64,000 nt of DNA from Actinopolyspora mzabensis (GTDB lineage Bacteria; Actinomycetota; Actinomycetes; Mycobacteriales; Pseudonocardiaceae): NCBI RefSeq assembly GCF_900101095.1, contig NZ_FNFM01000014.1:1-64000 (forward strand), given 5' to 3'. Made by a program: the position numbers and the translations under genes. Shown here in pieces: positions 19,333-28,812 of the stretch (the stretch's first letter is position 1; the number at the start of each line of letters is the position of its first letter). The notes below the pieces were generated by a model that saw only the letters and a program-made list of their open reading frames with translations, was not told the DNA's origin and did no database searches.

Positions 19333-19656
19333 TCAGCCGAACGGAGTCCCGCTCTCCGGGAGCCGGAGTTCCGGCTTGTCGAGCTCCTCGACGTTGACGT
19401 CCTTGAACGTGATCACACGAACGTTCTTGACGAACCGAGCCGGGCGGTACATGTCCCAGACCCAGGCATCCGACATGACCACCTCGAAATACACCTCGGT
19501 ATCCGAGTTGCGCACCTGAACGTCCACCCCGTTGGCCAGGTAGAAACGCCGTTCGGTCTCCACCACGTAGGTGAACTGACCAACGATGTCGCGGTACTCC
19601 TTGTAGAGTTGCAGCTCCATCTCGGTCTCGTACTTCTCGAGATCCTCGGCGCTCAT
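19333..19656 (-). CDS. DUF2469 conserved actinobacterial protein
   Basis: 107 residues, function unknown, strongly conserved among actinobacteria next to rnhB. The start MSAEDLEKYETEMELQLYKE begins with an acidic helix; the middle has FTYVVETERRFYLAN and VVMSDAWVWDMYRPARF, typical of the family. No signal peptide or membrane segment is seen, so it should be cytosolic. It follows rnhB by 21 bases on the same strand. Confidence 0.92.
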   Translation of the reverse strand: MSAEDLEKYETEMELQLYKEYRDIVGQFTYVVETERRFYLANGVDVQVRNSDTEVYFEVVMSDAWVWDMYRPARFVKNVRVITFKDVNVEELDKPELRLPESGTPFG

Positions 19657-19677
19657 GGCTGTGCGAGCCCTTTCCTG

Positions 19678-20460
19678 TCACTGATCGGTCCACGGATGCC
19701 CAATGGCGGCACTCCCATTGTCCATCACAGCTTGATCAAAAGCATCGAACAATCCGGATTCACTACTGTTGCCTCGTGGCGAACGCATACCGTGAGTAAC
19801 CGCGGACTTCACCACGTTCGAGTAACTCCAGCGATGCTCCGTGGTGGGACCGTGTAACCGGAGAGCAGCGGTGTGTCGCGCTGTCGAATACCCTTTGTGC
19901 ACGTCGAAACCGTATCCCGGGCACGAGTCGTGCAGTTCGTTCATCATTCGGTCCCGGCTGACCTTCGCGAGCACGGAAGCCGCCGCCACGCAGCCGGCCG
20001 CCCGGTCCCCCTTGCGCACGGCCACGCTGGGAGTGGCCAACCCCTCAACCCGGAAACCATCGGTGAGTACGTAACCGGGGTGAACCCCGAGACCGGCGAC
20101 CGCACGGCGCATTCCTTCCAGGTTGGCGACGTGCACCCCCATGGCATCGATCTCGGCGGGTTCGACCGAAACCACGCAGTATCCCACCGCCGAAGAACGG
20201 ACCACCTCGAACCAGTGATCACGCGCCCGGGCGGTGAGCAGCTTGGAGTCGGTCAACCCGTCGAACCGACGGCCCGAGCCCGCGCGCAGCACGCAGGCGG
20301 CTACCACCAGTGGCCCGGCGCAAGCGCCGCGCCCCGCCTCGTCGACACCGGCCACCGGGCCGAGCCCACGACGTTCCAGTGCGTTCTGCAGTGCCCAGCT
20401 ACCGGCATCCCTGCGCACGATGGTGCGCGGCAACCCCAGCTCAGCGGATTTGTTCCGCAA
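19678..20460 (-). CDS. rnhB: Ribonuclease HII
   Basis: Removes RNA from RNA-DNA hybrids and starts ribonucleotide excision. About 260 residues. Active-site motifs are [23 protein letters not shown], and [20 protein letters not shown] and [12 protein letters not shown] are characteristic. The proposed TTG start at 20460 lies two bases after the lepB stop and matches family N-termini (PRTIVRRD close to the start); a slightly later TTG or GTG is possible. It is translated with lepB upstream and the DUF2469 gene downstream. Confidence 0.93.
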   Translation of the reverse strand: MRNKSAELGLPRTIVRRDAGSWALQNALERRGLGPVAGVDEAGRGACAGPLVVAACVLRAGSGRRFDGLTDSKLLTARARDHWFEVVRSSAVGYCVVSVEPAEIDAMGVHVANLEGMRRAVAGLGVHPGYVLTDGFRVEGLATPSVAVRKGDRAAGCVAAASVLAKVSRDRMMNELHDSCPGYGFDVHKGYSTARHTAALRLHGPTTEHRWSYSNVVKSAVTHGMRSPRGNSSESGLFDAFDQAVMDNGSAAIGHPWTDQ

Positions 20461-20462
20461 GC

Positions 20463-21413
20463 TCAGCGTCGCTCCCACATCCGCGAGCGTGCGGCAACCA
20501 GCGAACCACGGCGAGTCGACCAGACGGCCGGTACGACCACCAGGTACCGCAGTCCTTCCCAGCCGGGAGGCTCCGACCACGGATCCTCGTCGGCCCGGAG
20601 GGCCACGGCCTGCGGGTTCGATTCCTCGATACCCTGCCACCGTCCCGGCGGCAGCAGAATCACCTGCGCCTTGCCGACCACGTTGTCGAGCGGAACGGCA
20701 CCGGCACGACCACCACCACCCTGGTACCTGGAGTCCAGCGAGTTGTTCCGGTTGTCACCCATGACCCAGAGGTGATCCTCCGGCACGGTCACCGGACCGA
20801 ACTCCTCCTGCTTTTGCGGGGTTCCGGGAGCCCAGTGGATGTAGGGCTCGTCGAGCGGCTCGCCATCCACCAGAACCCGGTTCTGCTCGTCGCAGCATTC
20901 CACGGTCTGCCCGCCGGTGGCGATCACGCGCTTGACGAAGTCCTTCTGGGCGGGCTCGACCAGGTGAAGCAGCGAACCGACGCGGTGGAAGAAACCGACC
21001 ACGGGGTTGGCGGGTTCGGAGACACCGCCCTCGTCGGCCATCCAGCTCTTCGGTCCGCTGAACACGACCACGTCGCCGGGCTGGGGATCGCTGAACCGAT
21101 AGGTGATCTTGTCGACGAGGATTCGGTCGTTGCTGCATCCGTCACAACCGTGCAGCGTCTGCTCCATCGAGCGTGAGGGGATCAGGAACACCCGCGCGAC
21201 GAACAGCTGCAGCAGCACGGTCAGCACCAGCGCGGTGCTTATCAGGACGAACAGTTCCCACCAGAAGGAACCCTTCCGGGGCTTTCCGGACCGCTTCGAG
21301 GCGTTTCGCGCCGAGGAGCGCGTCTCGTCCGGCTGCTCGGCGGCTGCCTGCTCGTCCGAGGAGCCCTCCGGGGGGTCCTCGTCGGGTCCTTGGGAACGCA
21401 TGACGTCGGCCAC
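20463..21413 (-). CDS. lepB: Type I signal peptidase
   Basis: Membrane serine protease that removes signal peptides from exported proteins, 316 residues. A charged cytosolic N-terminus (about 50) precedes one membrane helix ([20 protein letters not shown]). The catalytic Ser is in [10 protein letters not shown] and the Lys in [26 protein letters not shown] is box E. A Cys pair (GCDGCS) and ECCDE occur in the exported part. The start is GTG 21413; a TAGCCT box six bases upstream fits leaderless transcription, supporting this choice over the ATG at 21401. Confidence 0.95.
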   Translation of the reverse strand: MADVMRSQGPDEDPPEGSSDEQAAAEQPDETRSSARNASKRSGKPRKGSFWWELFVLISTALVLTVLLQLFVARVFLIPSRSMEQTLHGCDGCSNDRILVDKITYRFSDPQPGDVVVFSGPKSWMADEGGVSEPANPVVGFFHRVGSLLHLVEPAQKDFVKRVIATGGQTVECCDEQNRVLVDGEPLDEPYIHWAPGTPQKQEEFGPVTVPEDHLWVMGDNRNNSLDSRYQGGGGRAGAVPLDNVVGKAQVILLPPGRWQGIEESNPQAVALRADEDPWSEPPGWEGLRYLVVVPAVWSTRRGSLVAARSRMWERR

Positions 21414-21419
21414 GCGGCC

Positions 21420-21425
21420 AGGCTA
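21420..21425 (-). promoter_or_regulatory. Candidate -10 box for leaderless lepB
   Basis: On the minus strand the hexamer TAGCCT ends six bases before the GTG start. This spacing is what leaderless actinobacterial promoters (TAnnnT) show. No ribosome binding site is present, which agrees. Confidence 0.5.
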
Positions 21426-21531
21426 CTGGATACACGACGCCCGTTTCCCGCGACCCCGCGCCGGAACACGCGTAACAGTTGCCGGATTCATCACGGTTGC
21501 GGTGCGCTTTTACCGATCTGTCACGATCATC

Positions 21532-21555
21532 CCACCCGGTTTTCGGACCGGGTGG
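21532..21555. promoter_or_regulatory. Perfect inverted repeat upstream of lepB
   Basis: Nine-base arms (21532-21540, 21547-21555) around TTTCGG, about 120-140 bases before lepB in a 350-base gap. No T-run flanks it, and no transcript end is needed here because rplS has its own terminator at 21678-21712. It may be a protein-binding dyad or a secondary terminator. The rest of the gap holds nothing else I can support. Confidence 0.45.
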
Positions 21556-21677
21556 CCCACGATCGGGCGGGACGCGTCGGCACCGAGCCCGCCGGTTTCA
21601 CCTGATCGAAGGAAACCCACCCGCAACTCCGTACGGCGCGAAGGAGTCGGGCGGAAAACTCCGAACACTCGGGACGA

Positions 21678-21712
21678 CAAAATGCACGGCCCCGAGCTTC
21701 GGGACCGTGCAT
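21678..21712 (-). terminator. Intrinsic terminator of rplS
   Basis: Fourteen-pair stem with one G-U (21682-21695 with 21699-21712), 3-base loop, followed on the minus strand by TTTTG. It lies 54 bases after the rplS stop. Confidence 0.9.
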
Positions 21713-21765
21713 CGTCGATGACGTTCCGCCCGGTGGTCGATAGCTGCCACCGGCGCGGGAGCGCG

Positions 21766-22125
21766 TCAGGAGGAGGACTTGGCCAACTTCTTCTCCTTGA
21801 CGCGCGCAGCCTTGCCGACCCGGTTACGCAGGTAGTACAGCTTCGCCCGCCGGACGTCGCCACGCGTGGCGACCTCGATCTTGGCGATGTTGGGGCTGTG
21901 CACCGGGAAGGTGCGCTCCACGCCGACACCGAAGGAGACCTTGCGAACGGTGAAGGTCTCCCGAATGCCACCGCCCTGCCGGCGGATGACCACACCCTGG
22001 AAGACCTGGACACGCTCGCGCGAACCCTCGATGACGCGGACGTGGACCTTCAGCGTGTCGCCGGGCCGGAAGTCTGGGATGTCGGAACGCATCGACTGGG
22101 CGTCCAGCGCGTCCAGCTTGTTCAT
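21766..22125 (-). CDS. rplS: 50S ribosomal protein L19
   Basis: 119 residues, at the 30S-50S interface. The N-terminus [64 protein letters not shown] and the C-terminal [18 protein letters not shown] match the family. The start has AGGACGG upstream. It appears to be its own transcription unit, with an upstream 444-base spacer and a strong terminator downstream. Confidence 0.97.
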   Translation of the reverse strand: MNKLDALDAQSMRSDIPDFRPGDTLKVHVRVIEGSRERVQVFQGVVIRRQGGGIRETFTVRKVSFGVGVERTFPVHSPNIAKIEVATRGDVRRAKLYYLRNRVGKAARVKEKKLAKSSS

Positions 22126-22569
22126 CGGTGGTCCGTCCTCATCCGTGTCGTTGAACGTTCACTCACGACAGTGAAATCTGTTCGGGCGAGCCGCGACTCG
22201 CGTCACGGCGACCGATCCGCCTCTCGGCCCGGACGGGCCGCGCGGATTCCCCTGTGACCCACCCGACAACACCGATCGGGCCTCGGGTGGTCACCGAGCC
22301 GTTTTGCGTCACCCCGTACCACGAGGAAGACGTCTGCCGAAGCAGAAAAGCGATCACCGGTGGTACTGCCACCGCACCGGTCGCATTGTCTCACCGGGCA
22401 GCTTATCAGCCGGGTTCGTCGTCCCCGAACGAGCCCCGGAACCACCGCGCACGAGAGCGTCGAGGCGCCTCCCCGAGCAGTCGGACCCGGCGACCGAACC
22501 CGGCGACCGAACCCGGTGGCCGAACCCGGCAGCCGAACAGGGCGACCGAACCGGGCAGTGCCGTCCCGG
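22126..22569. other. Spacer between trmD and rplS
   Basis: 444 bases holding the presumed rplS promoter and leader. Near the gene is a 6-base inverted repeat (22146-22151, 22165-22170) enclosing the perfect palindrome TGAACGTTCA (22152-22161). At the trmD end is a 13-base tandem repeat (listed separately). I see no credible small gene. Confidence 0.45.
22485..22558. repeat. 13-base tandem repeat, about 5.7 copies
   Basis: Units ACCCGGCGACCGA start at 22485, 22498, 22511, 22524 and 22537, then a partial copy. Copies 1 and 2 are identical; later copies carry 2-3 changes. The array begins 12 bases after the trmD stop region and is not part of a recognisable gene. The 13-base period excludes a neat coding repeat. 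Confidence 0.85.
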
Positions 22570-23340
22570 CTACTCCTCACCTGACGAGGCGCGCTCCCGT
22601 CGCAGCCGTTCCAGCAGCGCCCGGTCGTGCTCGTCCAGTTCCTCCGGAGGAAGCGTGTCGAGCAGCTCGGGGCGGCGGAGCCACGTACGCTCCAACCCCT
22701 GCTGTCTGCGCCAGCGCCGCACCGCCGCGTGGTCGCCGGAGCGCAGCACATCGGGGACGGAGAGCCCCCGCCAGGTTTCCGGGCGCGTGTAGCTCGGCCC
22801 TTCCAGCAGTCCGTCCGAGAACGAGTCCTGCTCAGCCGAGGCCGGATTGCCGAGCACCCCGGGCAACAACCGCACCACGGCCTCGATCATGGTCAGCGCG
22901 GCCACCTCACCACCGACGAGGACGTAGTCGCCGATGGACACCTCCTCGACGGGCATCCTGCGGGCGGCGTCGTCGATGACTCGCTGGTCGATGCCCTCGT
23001 AGCGGCCACAGGCGAAGATCAGGCGTTCCTCGCCCGCCCAACGACGGGCAGTGTGCTGGTCGAACGGCACCCCGGCTGGTGTGGGGACGACCAGGCGGGG
23101 GGTTTCGGACGTATCGGCAGCCACGCTGTCGAGCGCCTCACCCCACACGTCCGGTTTCATCACCATGCCGGGGCCACCGCCGTAGGGACTGTCATCGACC
23201 GAGCGGTGGACATCGTGGGTCCAGTCACGCAGGTCGTGCACCCCCACGGAGATCCTGCCCCGCTCGATCGCCTTTCCCAGCAGGGCCTCCCGTACCGGAG
23301 TCAGATAATCGGGAAAGATCGTCAACACGTCGATCCGCAA
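22570..23340 (-). CDS. trmD: tRNA (guanine-N1)-methyltransferase
   Basis: SPOUT-family enzyme, 256 residues, that makes m1G37 and prevents frameshifting. The TTG at 23340 gives the usual N-terminus ([13 protein letters not shown]) with GGGAG five bases upstream; a GTG one codon earlier is too close to that site. Knot motifs are [39 protein letters not shown] and [10 protein letters not shown], with the C-terminal [13 protein letters not shown]. The frame stays open far upstream through rimM but that is not coding. It follows rimM by 142 bases. Confidence 0.95.
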   Translation of the reverse strand: MRIDVLTIFPDYLTPVREALLGKAIERGRISVGVHDLRDWTHDVHRSVDDSPYGGGPGMVMKPDVWGEALDSVAADTSETPRLVVPTPAGVPFDQHTARRWAGEERLIFACGRYEGIDQRVIDDAARRMPVEEVSIGDYVLVGGEVAALTMIEAVVRLLPGVLGNPASAEQDSFSDGLLEGPSYTRPETWRGLSVPDVLRSGDHAAVRRWRRQQGLERTWLRRPELLDTLPPEELDEHDRALLERLRRERASSGEE

Positions 23341-23482
23341 CACAGCTCCCTTCCGGGGTAGGGCCGTTGCCTCGCCGAACCGCACGGCTGCGAGCCGGGG
23401 GCACCGCACAAAACGCACCGGGTTCGGAGCGCGCACCTCGAACGGACGCTCCGGCGGTGGGAAACGGCGGTTCGTCACCGGC

Positions 23483-24028
23483 TCAGAAGAGTTCCAGCAG
23501 CCCCTCGGGGGGATCGATGGTGACGGTGCCGTGGTCGGTGTCCACGTCGACGACGATGTCGGCGACGAACGGCACCAGGGCCTCCCGGCCGTCCGGGAGG
23601 GCCAACCGCAACAACTCCCCCGCCGGGGCGTGCAGCACACCGAGCGAACTTCCCAGCTCGGCACCGTCCGGACCGACCGCCCGCAGCCCTTCCAGCTCGT
23701 GGTCGTGGAACTCGTCCGGATCCTCGAGTTGTTCCAGTTCCTCCGGCCGAACGCCGAGCAGCACACCCCGAAGGCGCTCGGCGTCCTCACGCGTGGTCAC
23801 TTCCACGGCTCTGACCAGCAGCCGTCCGGCGTGCCACCGGACGGCCGCCAGTTCGAGCGACTCGGGACGCGTTCCCCGGGCCTTCCACAGCACTCCGAGT
23901 ACGGCGCCCGCGACGAAACGTCGTTCCGGACTGTCCGTGCGGATCTCCACTACCAACTCGCCCTGGACCCCGTGCGGTTTGACCACACGGCCGACCACGA
24001 GTGGAGCCGCCTGTTGCTCGGCCATCAT
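23483..24028 (-). CDS. rimM: Ribosome maturation factor RimM
   Basis: 181 residues; binds S19 and helps mature the 30S head. The N-terminal domain has [19 protein letters not shown] and the PRC-barrel has [16 protein letters not shown], then a C-terminal segment ending DIDPPEG-like [12 protein letters not shown]. Two adjacent ATG codons (24028 and 24025) could start it; GAGAG upstream fits either. It starts seven bases after the khpA stop. Confidence 0.95.
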   Translation of the reverse strand: MMAEQQAAPLVVGRVVKPHGVQGELVVEIRTDSPERRFVAGAVLGVLWKARGTRPESLELAAVRWHAGRLLVRAVEVTTREDAERLRGVLLGVRPEELEQLEDPDEFHDHELEGLRAVGPDGAELGSSLGVLHAPAGELLRLALPDGREALVPFVADIVVDVDTDHGTVTIDPPEGLLELF

Positions 24029-24035
24029 CGGGCTC

Positions 24036-24275
24036 TCAGCGATCGGTATCGACCACGTCGACCCTGATGCCACGGCCGCCCACACCGGAAACGACGGTGC
24101 GCAACGCGGTGGCGGTCCGACCACCCCGGCCGATCACCTTGCCGAGGTCGTCGGGATTGACGTGAACTTCGAGAGTACGACCACGACGAGTGGTCAACGA
24201 CTCGACACGCACCTCGTCGGGATTGTCCACGATCCCTCGGACGAGGTGCTCCAACGCGTCGGCGAGGACAGTCAC
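24036..24275 (-). CDS. khpA: KH-domain RNA-binding protein KhpA (YlqC)
   Basis: 79 residues, a single KH domain with the GxxG loop in [15 protein letters not shown]. It is found between rpsP and rimM in most Gram-positive genomes and acts with a KhpB-type partner in RNA regulation. The GTG start overlaps the rpsP stop (GTGA), showing translational coupling. Confidence 0.94.
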   Translation of the reverse strand: MTVLADALEHLVRGIVDNPDEVRVESLTTRRGRTLEVHVNPDDLGKVIGRGGRTATALRTVVSGVGGRGIRVDVVDTDR

Positions 24276-24727
24276 TCCTGGCCTTCCTCGGCCTGTTCCT
24301 TGTTCTCGTCCGCAGCGGCGGAGGACTCGGACTTCTTGCCGCCACCCTTCTTCTTCGGGGTGGTGGCGTCCGCGCCCGGCTCCTCGTCGGCGGCGGCCAG
24401 CGCTGCCTCGAAAAGCTCCTGTTTGGGGGTCTTGGCTTCCTTCACCTGCAGCGAGCCCTCGGCTCCGGGAAGCCCCTTGAACTTCTGCCAGTCACCGGTG
24501 ACCTTGAGCAGGTGCTGCACCCGCTCGGTGGGCTGGGCACCGACGCCGAGCCAGTACTGCGCACGCTCGGAGTTCACCTGGATGTGACTCGGCTGCTGCT
24601 TGGGGTGGTACTGGCCGATGGTCTCGATGTCCCTGCCGTCACGGCGAGTTTTCGCGTCGGCCACGACAATACGGTAGTGCGGTTCACGGATCTTGCCCAA
24701 CCGCATCAACTTGATCTTAACTGCCAC
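24272..24727 (-). CDS. rpsP: 30S ribosomal protein S16
   Basis: 151 residues. The conserved part is the first 85 or so ([46 protein letters not shown]). The C-terminal 60 residues are a Lys/Glu/Ala-rich extension ([11 protein letters not shown]) that actinobacterial S16 proteins often carry. The GTG start has GAGGAG eleven bases upstream. It heads the operon rpsP-khpA-rimM-trmD. Confidence 0.96.
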   Translation of the reverse strand: MAVKIKLMRLGKIREPHYRIVVADAKTRRDGRDIETIGQYHPKQQPSHIQVNSERAQYWLGVGAQPTERVQHLLKVTGDWQKFKGLPGAEGSLQVKEAKTPKQELFEAALAAADEEPGADATTPKKKGGGKKSESSAAADENKEQAEEGQE

Positions 24728-24906
24728 GGGTGGTGGTGCTCCTCAAACTCTCGTTCGTGCTCCGGTGAGCATCACTGTGCACCAGCGCCGGACGCGCCGG
24801 GATGCTCATACTTCGACCAGCCACGAAGCGGTGAGAGAGCCCGCTCGTGGCGAACAGCTCCCTATTGTGCCAGACCCCTTTTCGAGCAGGAGCCCACGGT
24901 CTCCGG

Positions 24907-24939
24907 CTCGGGCACACCGCCGTGAGCGGAAGGCCCGAG
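24907..24939 (-). terminator. Possible terminator hairpin after the CPBP gene
   Basis: Seven-base outer stem (24907-24913 with 24933-24939) enclosing a 4-base inner stem, 22 bases beyond the CPBP stop. No T-run is present, so this is tentative. Confidence 0.4.
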
Positions 24940-24961
24940 GGACGGATCCCCGCTCGGTCTC

Positions 24962-25753
24962 TCAGGCAGGCAACATGCCCAGCGACATGAGCAACAGCCC
25001 CAGCGCGGGCAGGAAGTTGTTCACCTGGTGTGCCACGACGCTAGCAGTCAACCTTCCGGTGACCAGGCGGGCCAGCCCTATCGGGATCGCTATCACGATC
25101 AGCAGCAGGGTACGGGCGGGTTCGAAGTGCCCGATGGCGAATATCGCGGTGGTGAGCAGAAAAACGGTCAGCTGGCTGAACCTGAGCCGCTCCATCGCTC
25201 CCCAGAGCAGCCCACGGTAGAGCAGCTCCTCGCAGACCGGTGCGATCAGCCACACGTGCAGAAAAATGATCACTGCCAGCACCGGGGGAAGCCGCACGTC
25301 CTCGAGCAGACTTCCCACTGCCGAGTTGGCCTGATCCACGCCGACCCAGCGGGTCCAGAGCGCCGAGGCCACGGTGCTGAGCACCAACCCGCAGAAACCG
25401 ATGAGCAGTCCCGTCCGCACATCCGAACGTCGCCAACGCAGTCCGAAATCCCGCACCGGCCCGTTCCCGCGCACCATGGTCGCGACGACGGCCACCAGAC
25501 CGGCCAGCACCGTGGGAGCCATCAGCACGAGCACGAACACGGGCCCCATCCAGCCCTGCTCACCGAAGTCCCCCACCAGGGCCGCGAGCCCCACCGAGAC
25601 CAGCACGAACACGGCCTCCGCGAGGAAGAACGCCCCGAAGCCCCATCGCGGAGCCGCCGACACGGCCGTCCTGCCGTCCGGGCTCGGAGTGACTCCGCCG
25701 GACTGTTCCGGATCGACGTCTCCGCCGGATCCGGATGACTGCGGTGCCGTCAC
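24962..25753 (-). CDS. CPBP-family intramembrane metalloprotease (CAAX protease-like)
   Basis: 263 residues, about seven or eight membrane helices after a Pro/Gly-rich N-terminal 35. The catalytic motifs are EELLYR (E175, E176, R180), FAIGH (H209) and HQVNN (H242, N246), matching the EExxxR, FxxxH and HxxxN pattern of the family. GTG 25753 is preceded by GGAGG five bases upstream. It follows the amidohydrolase gene... in transcription order by 153 bases. Substrate is unknown; relatives process prenylated or signal-like peptides or act in immunity. Confidence 0.9.
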   Translation of the reverse strand: MTAPQSSGSGGDVDPEQSGGVTPSPDGRTAVSAAPRWGFGAFFLAEAVFVLVSVGLAALVGDFGEQGWMGPVFVLVLMAPTVLAGLVAVVATMVRGNGPVRDFGLRWRRSDVRTGLLIGFCGLVLSTVASALWTRWVGVDQANSAVGSLLEDVRLPPVLAVIIFLHVWLIAPVCEELLYRGLLWGAMERLRFSQLTVFLLTTAIFAIGHFEPARTLLLIVIAIPIGLARLVTGRLTASVVAHQVNNFLPALGLLLMSLGMLPA

Positions 25754-25906
25754 GGGCGCCTCCGTGCGAGCCGAGTGACTTCCGGGGCGTGGAACGAGCC
25801 ACCCCCGTCGGGTCGACAGACTACCGTCGAGGTGCGGGGGTCGGCACCTGGATATATCGCCGGGCCGGGACGCCCGGATCCGCGGAGTGAATTCCGGAAC
25901 GCTCCG

Positions 25907-26980
25907 TCACCGCAGCACACGGCCGCGCAACAGGATTCGCTCCGGGGAACGCAGTGCGTCCAGGTCCGCTCGTGGGTCCGCGGCGTAGCAGACCAGATCG
26001 GCCGCGGCACCGTGCTCCAATCCCCCGTAGCCGAGCCAGCGACGAGCGGACCAGGTCGCGGCACCCAGCGCCTGTTCCCGAGACATCCCGACTCGGTGCA
26101 GCGCGACGATCTCGTCGACGAGCCTGCCGTGCTCGATACCACCCCCGGCGTCGGTGCCCGCGTAGATCGGCACACCGGCCTCGACGGCCTTGCGCACGGT
26201 GCGGTCCCCGTCGCGATGCAGTCGGTGCATGTGGGACGCGTAGTCCGGGTACTTGGTGGCGGCGGCCGCGAACGAGGGGAAGTTCTCGATATTGATCAGT
26301 GTGGGAACCAGTGCGATTTCGTCCCGCGCCATCCGCTCGATCATCGCGTCGTCGAGGCCCGTACCGTGCTCGATGCAGTCGATCCCCGCGTCCAACAGCC
26401 CGGCCAGCGCCTGTTCCCCGAACACGTGCGCGGTGACCCGTGCGCCGTGTCGATGCGCGGTCTCGACGGCCTTGTGCAGCACGTCCGGGTTCCAGAGCGG
26501 AGCCAGATCCCCCACCGAACGGTCTATCCAGTCCCCGACCAGCTTGACCCAACCGTCGCCCTGTGCGGCCTGCCTCGCCACCGCTTCCGGAAGCTCCTCC
26601 GGGTCGTCGAGCTGTTCGGCGAGATGCGGGATGTAGCGCTTCGGCCGCGCCAGATGCCTACCGGCGCGAATGATCCGGGGGAGATCGGTTCGGGACTGCA
26701 GCGGCGTGGTGTCCAGCGGCGAGCCGCAGTCCCTGATCAACAGCGTGCCCGCCGCCGCGTCGGTCTCGGCCTGGGCTACCGCCTCGTCGAGATCCACCGG
26801 GCCCCGGGGCCCGATTCCGACGTGGCAGTGCGCGTCGACGGGACCGGGGACCACGTACCCGCCGTCGATGATCGTGACGGCGTCCTCGACCGGCTCAGTA
26901 CTGATCACACCGTCGCTGACCCACAGATCACGCGATCTGCCCTCGGGCAGCAGCACACCACGCAGATGCAGCCCCGTCAC
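25907..26980 (-). CDS. Amidohydrolase (imidazolonepropionase/prolidase-like), substrate unknown
   Basis: 357 residues with the metal-dependent hydrolase TIM barrel. Metal ligands are in VDAHCHVG (H51, H53), a candidate bridging Lys in GWVKLVGDW, His residues in VTAHVFGE and CIEHGTG, and the Asp in YAGTDAGGG. The small N- and C-terminal beta domain is present (VSDGVI, GAAADLVCYAADP). I chose GTG 26980 because GAGGAG lies five bases upstream and matches family N-termini. A homolog is encoded next to ffh in mycobacteria, so the position is conserved; the reaction cannot be named. Confidence 0.9.
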   Translation of the reverse strand: MTGLHLRGVLLPEGRSRDLWVSDGVISTEPVEDAVTIIDGGYVVPGPVDAHCHVGIGPRGPVDLDEAVAQAETDAAAGTLLIRDCGSPLDTTPLQSRTDLPRIIRAGRHLARPKRYIPHLAEQLDDPEELPEAVARQAAQGDGWVKLVGDWIDRSVGDLAPLWNPDVLHKAVETAHRHGARVTAHVFGEQALAGLLDAGIDCIEHGTGLDDAMIERMARDEIALVPTLINIENFPSFAAAATKYPDYASHMHRLHRDGDRTVRKAVEAGVPIYAGTDAGGGIEHGRLVDEIVALHRVGMSREQALGAATWSARRWLGYGGLEHGAAADLVCYAADPRADLDALRSPERILLRGRVLR

Positions 26981-27174
26981 GAACACTCCTCGGTCATCGA
27001 ACCGCTCCTCGCGAACCGGACACGGACCTCGGCCACGGCCCCGCCTCACCCGGACCCGCGTGGGACGGCCTCCGGCGGGGCGCTTCCGGTGGCACCGCTT
27101 CTCCGGGCACGCCCACCGCTCCGGGAACCCCACCGACGGCTTCGGAAACCCGGCGAGCGATCGCGAGCGCGGGG

Positions 27175-28719
27175 TTACTTCTTCTTCTTACCGAAGTCGA
27201 GTTTCGACGGGTCGAATCCGGGGGGAAGCTGATTGAGCCCCCCTGGCAGCTGGGAAGGATCAGCTCCCTGACCACCACCGGGCATACCGGGAAGACCGCC
27301 GGGCATCCCGCCGCGTGCCGCCTTGGACTGCGTGGGCCCCTTGTTCTTGCCCTTCTTCCCCTTCTTGCTCTTGTCCTTCTTGGTGGCCTTACGGCCCCCG
27401 CCGCCACCGCCACCGCCGAACTGGCCCGCCATCTGCTGCATCATCTTGCGGGCCTCGAAGAACCTGCTGACCAGGTCGTTGATGTCACTGACCCGTACGC
27501 CGGAACCATTGGCGATACGCTGCCTGCGGGAGGCGTTGATGATCTTCGGATCGGCACGCTCGGCCGGGGTCATGCCGCGGATGATGGCCTGCACCCTGTC
27601 GAGGTGAGCCTCGTCGAAGTTGGCGAGCTGGTCCTTCATCTGGTTGGCCCCGGGCAGCATGCCGACCAGATTCTGCAGCGGCCCCATCCGGCGGACCGCC
27701 TGCATCTGCTCCAGGAAGTCCTCCAGCGTGAGCTCGCCCGTACCGAGCTTCTCGGCCGCCTGCTCGGCACGATCCGCGTCGAAGGCCTGCTCGGCCTGCT
27801 CGATCAGCGTGAGCATGTCGCCCATGCCGAGGATGCGACTGGCCATCCGGTCGGGATGGAAGACGTCGAAGTCCTCGATCTTCTCGCCGTTGGAGGCGAA
27901 CATGATGGGCTCACCGGTGACCTGCCGGACCGACAGCGCGGCGCCACCCCGCGCGTCACCGTCGAGCTTGGTCAGCACCACGCCGTTGAAGCCGACTCCG
28001 TCGCGGAACGCCTCGGCGGTACTCACGGCGTCCTGACCGATCATGGCGTCGACCACGAACAGGATCTCGTTCGGATTCACCGCGTCGCGGATGTCCGAGG
28101 CCTGCTGCATCATCTCCTCGTCGACACCGAGGCGGCCCGCGGTGTCGACGATGACGACGTCGTGCTGGGCACGTTCCGCCTCGGCGACACCGCGACGCGC
28201 GACGTCCACGGGGTCGCCGACACCGTTGCCCGGTTCGGGGGCGAAGACCGGTGAACCGGCACGCTCCCCCACCACCTGCAACTGCGTCACGGCGTTGGGG
28301 CGCTGCAGGTCGCAGGCCACGAGCATCGGGGTGTGTCCCTGCCCGGCGAGCCACTTGGCCAACTTGCCTGCCAACGTGGTCTTACCGGAACCCTGCAACC
28401 CCGCGAGCAGGATCACCGTGGGTGGCTTCTTCGCGAGCGTGAGATCCCGCTTCTCGCCACCGAGGATGCCGACCAGCTCCTCGTTGACGATCTTGATCAC
28501 TTGCTGGGCGGGATTGAGGGCCTGGGACACCTCGGTGCCCTTGGCCCGCTCCTTGACTCCCGAGATGAAGCCGCGCACCACCGGCAGTGCCACGTCGGCT
28601 TCCAGCAACGCGATACGGATCTCGCGCGCGGTGGCGTCGATGTCCGCCTCGGACAGGCGCCCTTTGCCGCGCAGGTTCTTCAGGACCGAAGTGAGCCGGT
28701 CGGAAAGAGTGTCGAACAC
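27175..28719 (-). CDS. ffh: Signal recognition particle protein Ffh
   Basis: GTPase that binds signal sequences and 4.5S RNA for co-translational export, 514 residues. N domain (FDTLSDRLTSVLKNLRGKG), G domain motifs AGLQGSGKTT, CDLQRPNAVTQL, VDTAGRLGVD, TKLDGDARGG, and a Met-rich M domain (MQAVRRMGPL, NASRRQRIANGSG, ARKMMQQM). The tail of about 95 residues is Gly/Lys/Pro-rich (for example GGGGGGGGRK). GTG 28719 gives the expected start. FtsY, its receptor, is encoded 5 kb away. Confidence 0.96.
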   Translation of the reverse strand: MFDTLSDRLTSVLKNLRGKGRLSEADIDATAREIRIALLEADVALPVVRGFISGVKERAKGTEVSQALNPAQQVIKIVNEELVGILGGEKRDLTLAKKPPTVILLAGLQGSGKTTLAGKLAKWLAGQGHTPMLVACDLQRPNAVTQLQVVGERAGSPVFAPEPGNGVGDPVDVARRGVAEAERAQHDVVIVDTAGRLGVDEEMMQQASDIRDAVNPNEILFVVDAMIGQDAVSTAEAFRDGVGFNGVVLTKLDGDARGGAALSVRQVTGEPIMFASNGEKIEDFDVFHPDRMASRILGMGDMLTLIEQAEQAFDADRAEQAAEKLGTGELTLEDFLEQMQAVRRMGPLQNLVGMLPGANQMKDQLANFDEAHLDRVQAIIRGMTPAERADPKIINASRRQRIANGSGVRVSDINDLVSRFFEARKMMQQMAGQFGGGGGGGGRKATKKDKSKKGKKGKNKGPTQSKAARGGMPGGLPGMPGGGQGADPSQLPGGLNQLPPGFDPSKLDFGKKKK

Positions 28720-28812
28720 GGGGTCACGGGCTCCAGAGTCGTCGATGTTCCTACGCCGAGGGTAACCGCCCACCTACGGTGCCCGAAGGCGGACAGGGAC
28801 ACGAACCGATGT

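Noticed and set aside
22485-22558. Tandem repeat considered as CRISPR
   Set aside because: Units are 13 bases with no spacers, and there are no cas genes nearby.
23341-23790. N-terminal extension of trmD reading through rimM
   Set aside because: The extension is in a frame shifted relative to rimM with Arg/Ser-rich, non-conserved sequence; family proteins start at the MRIDV region.
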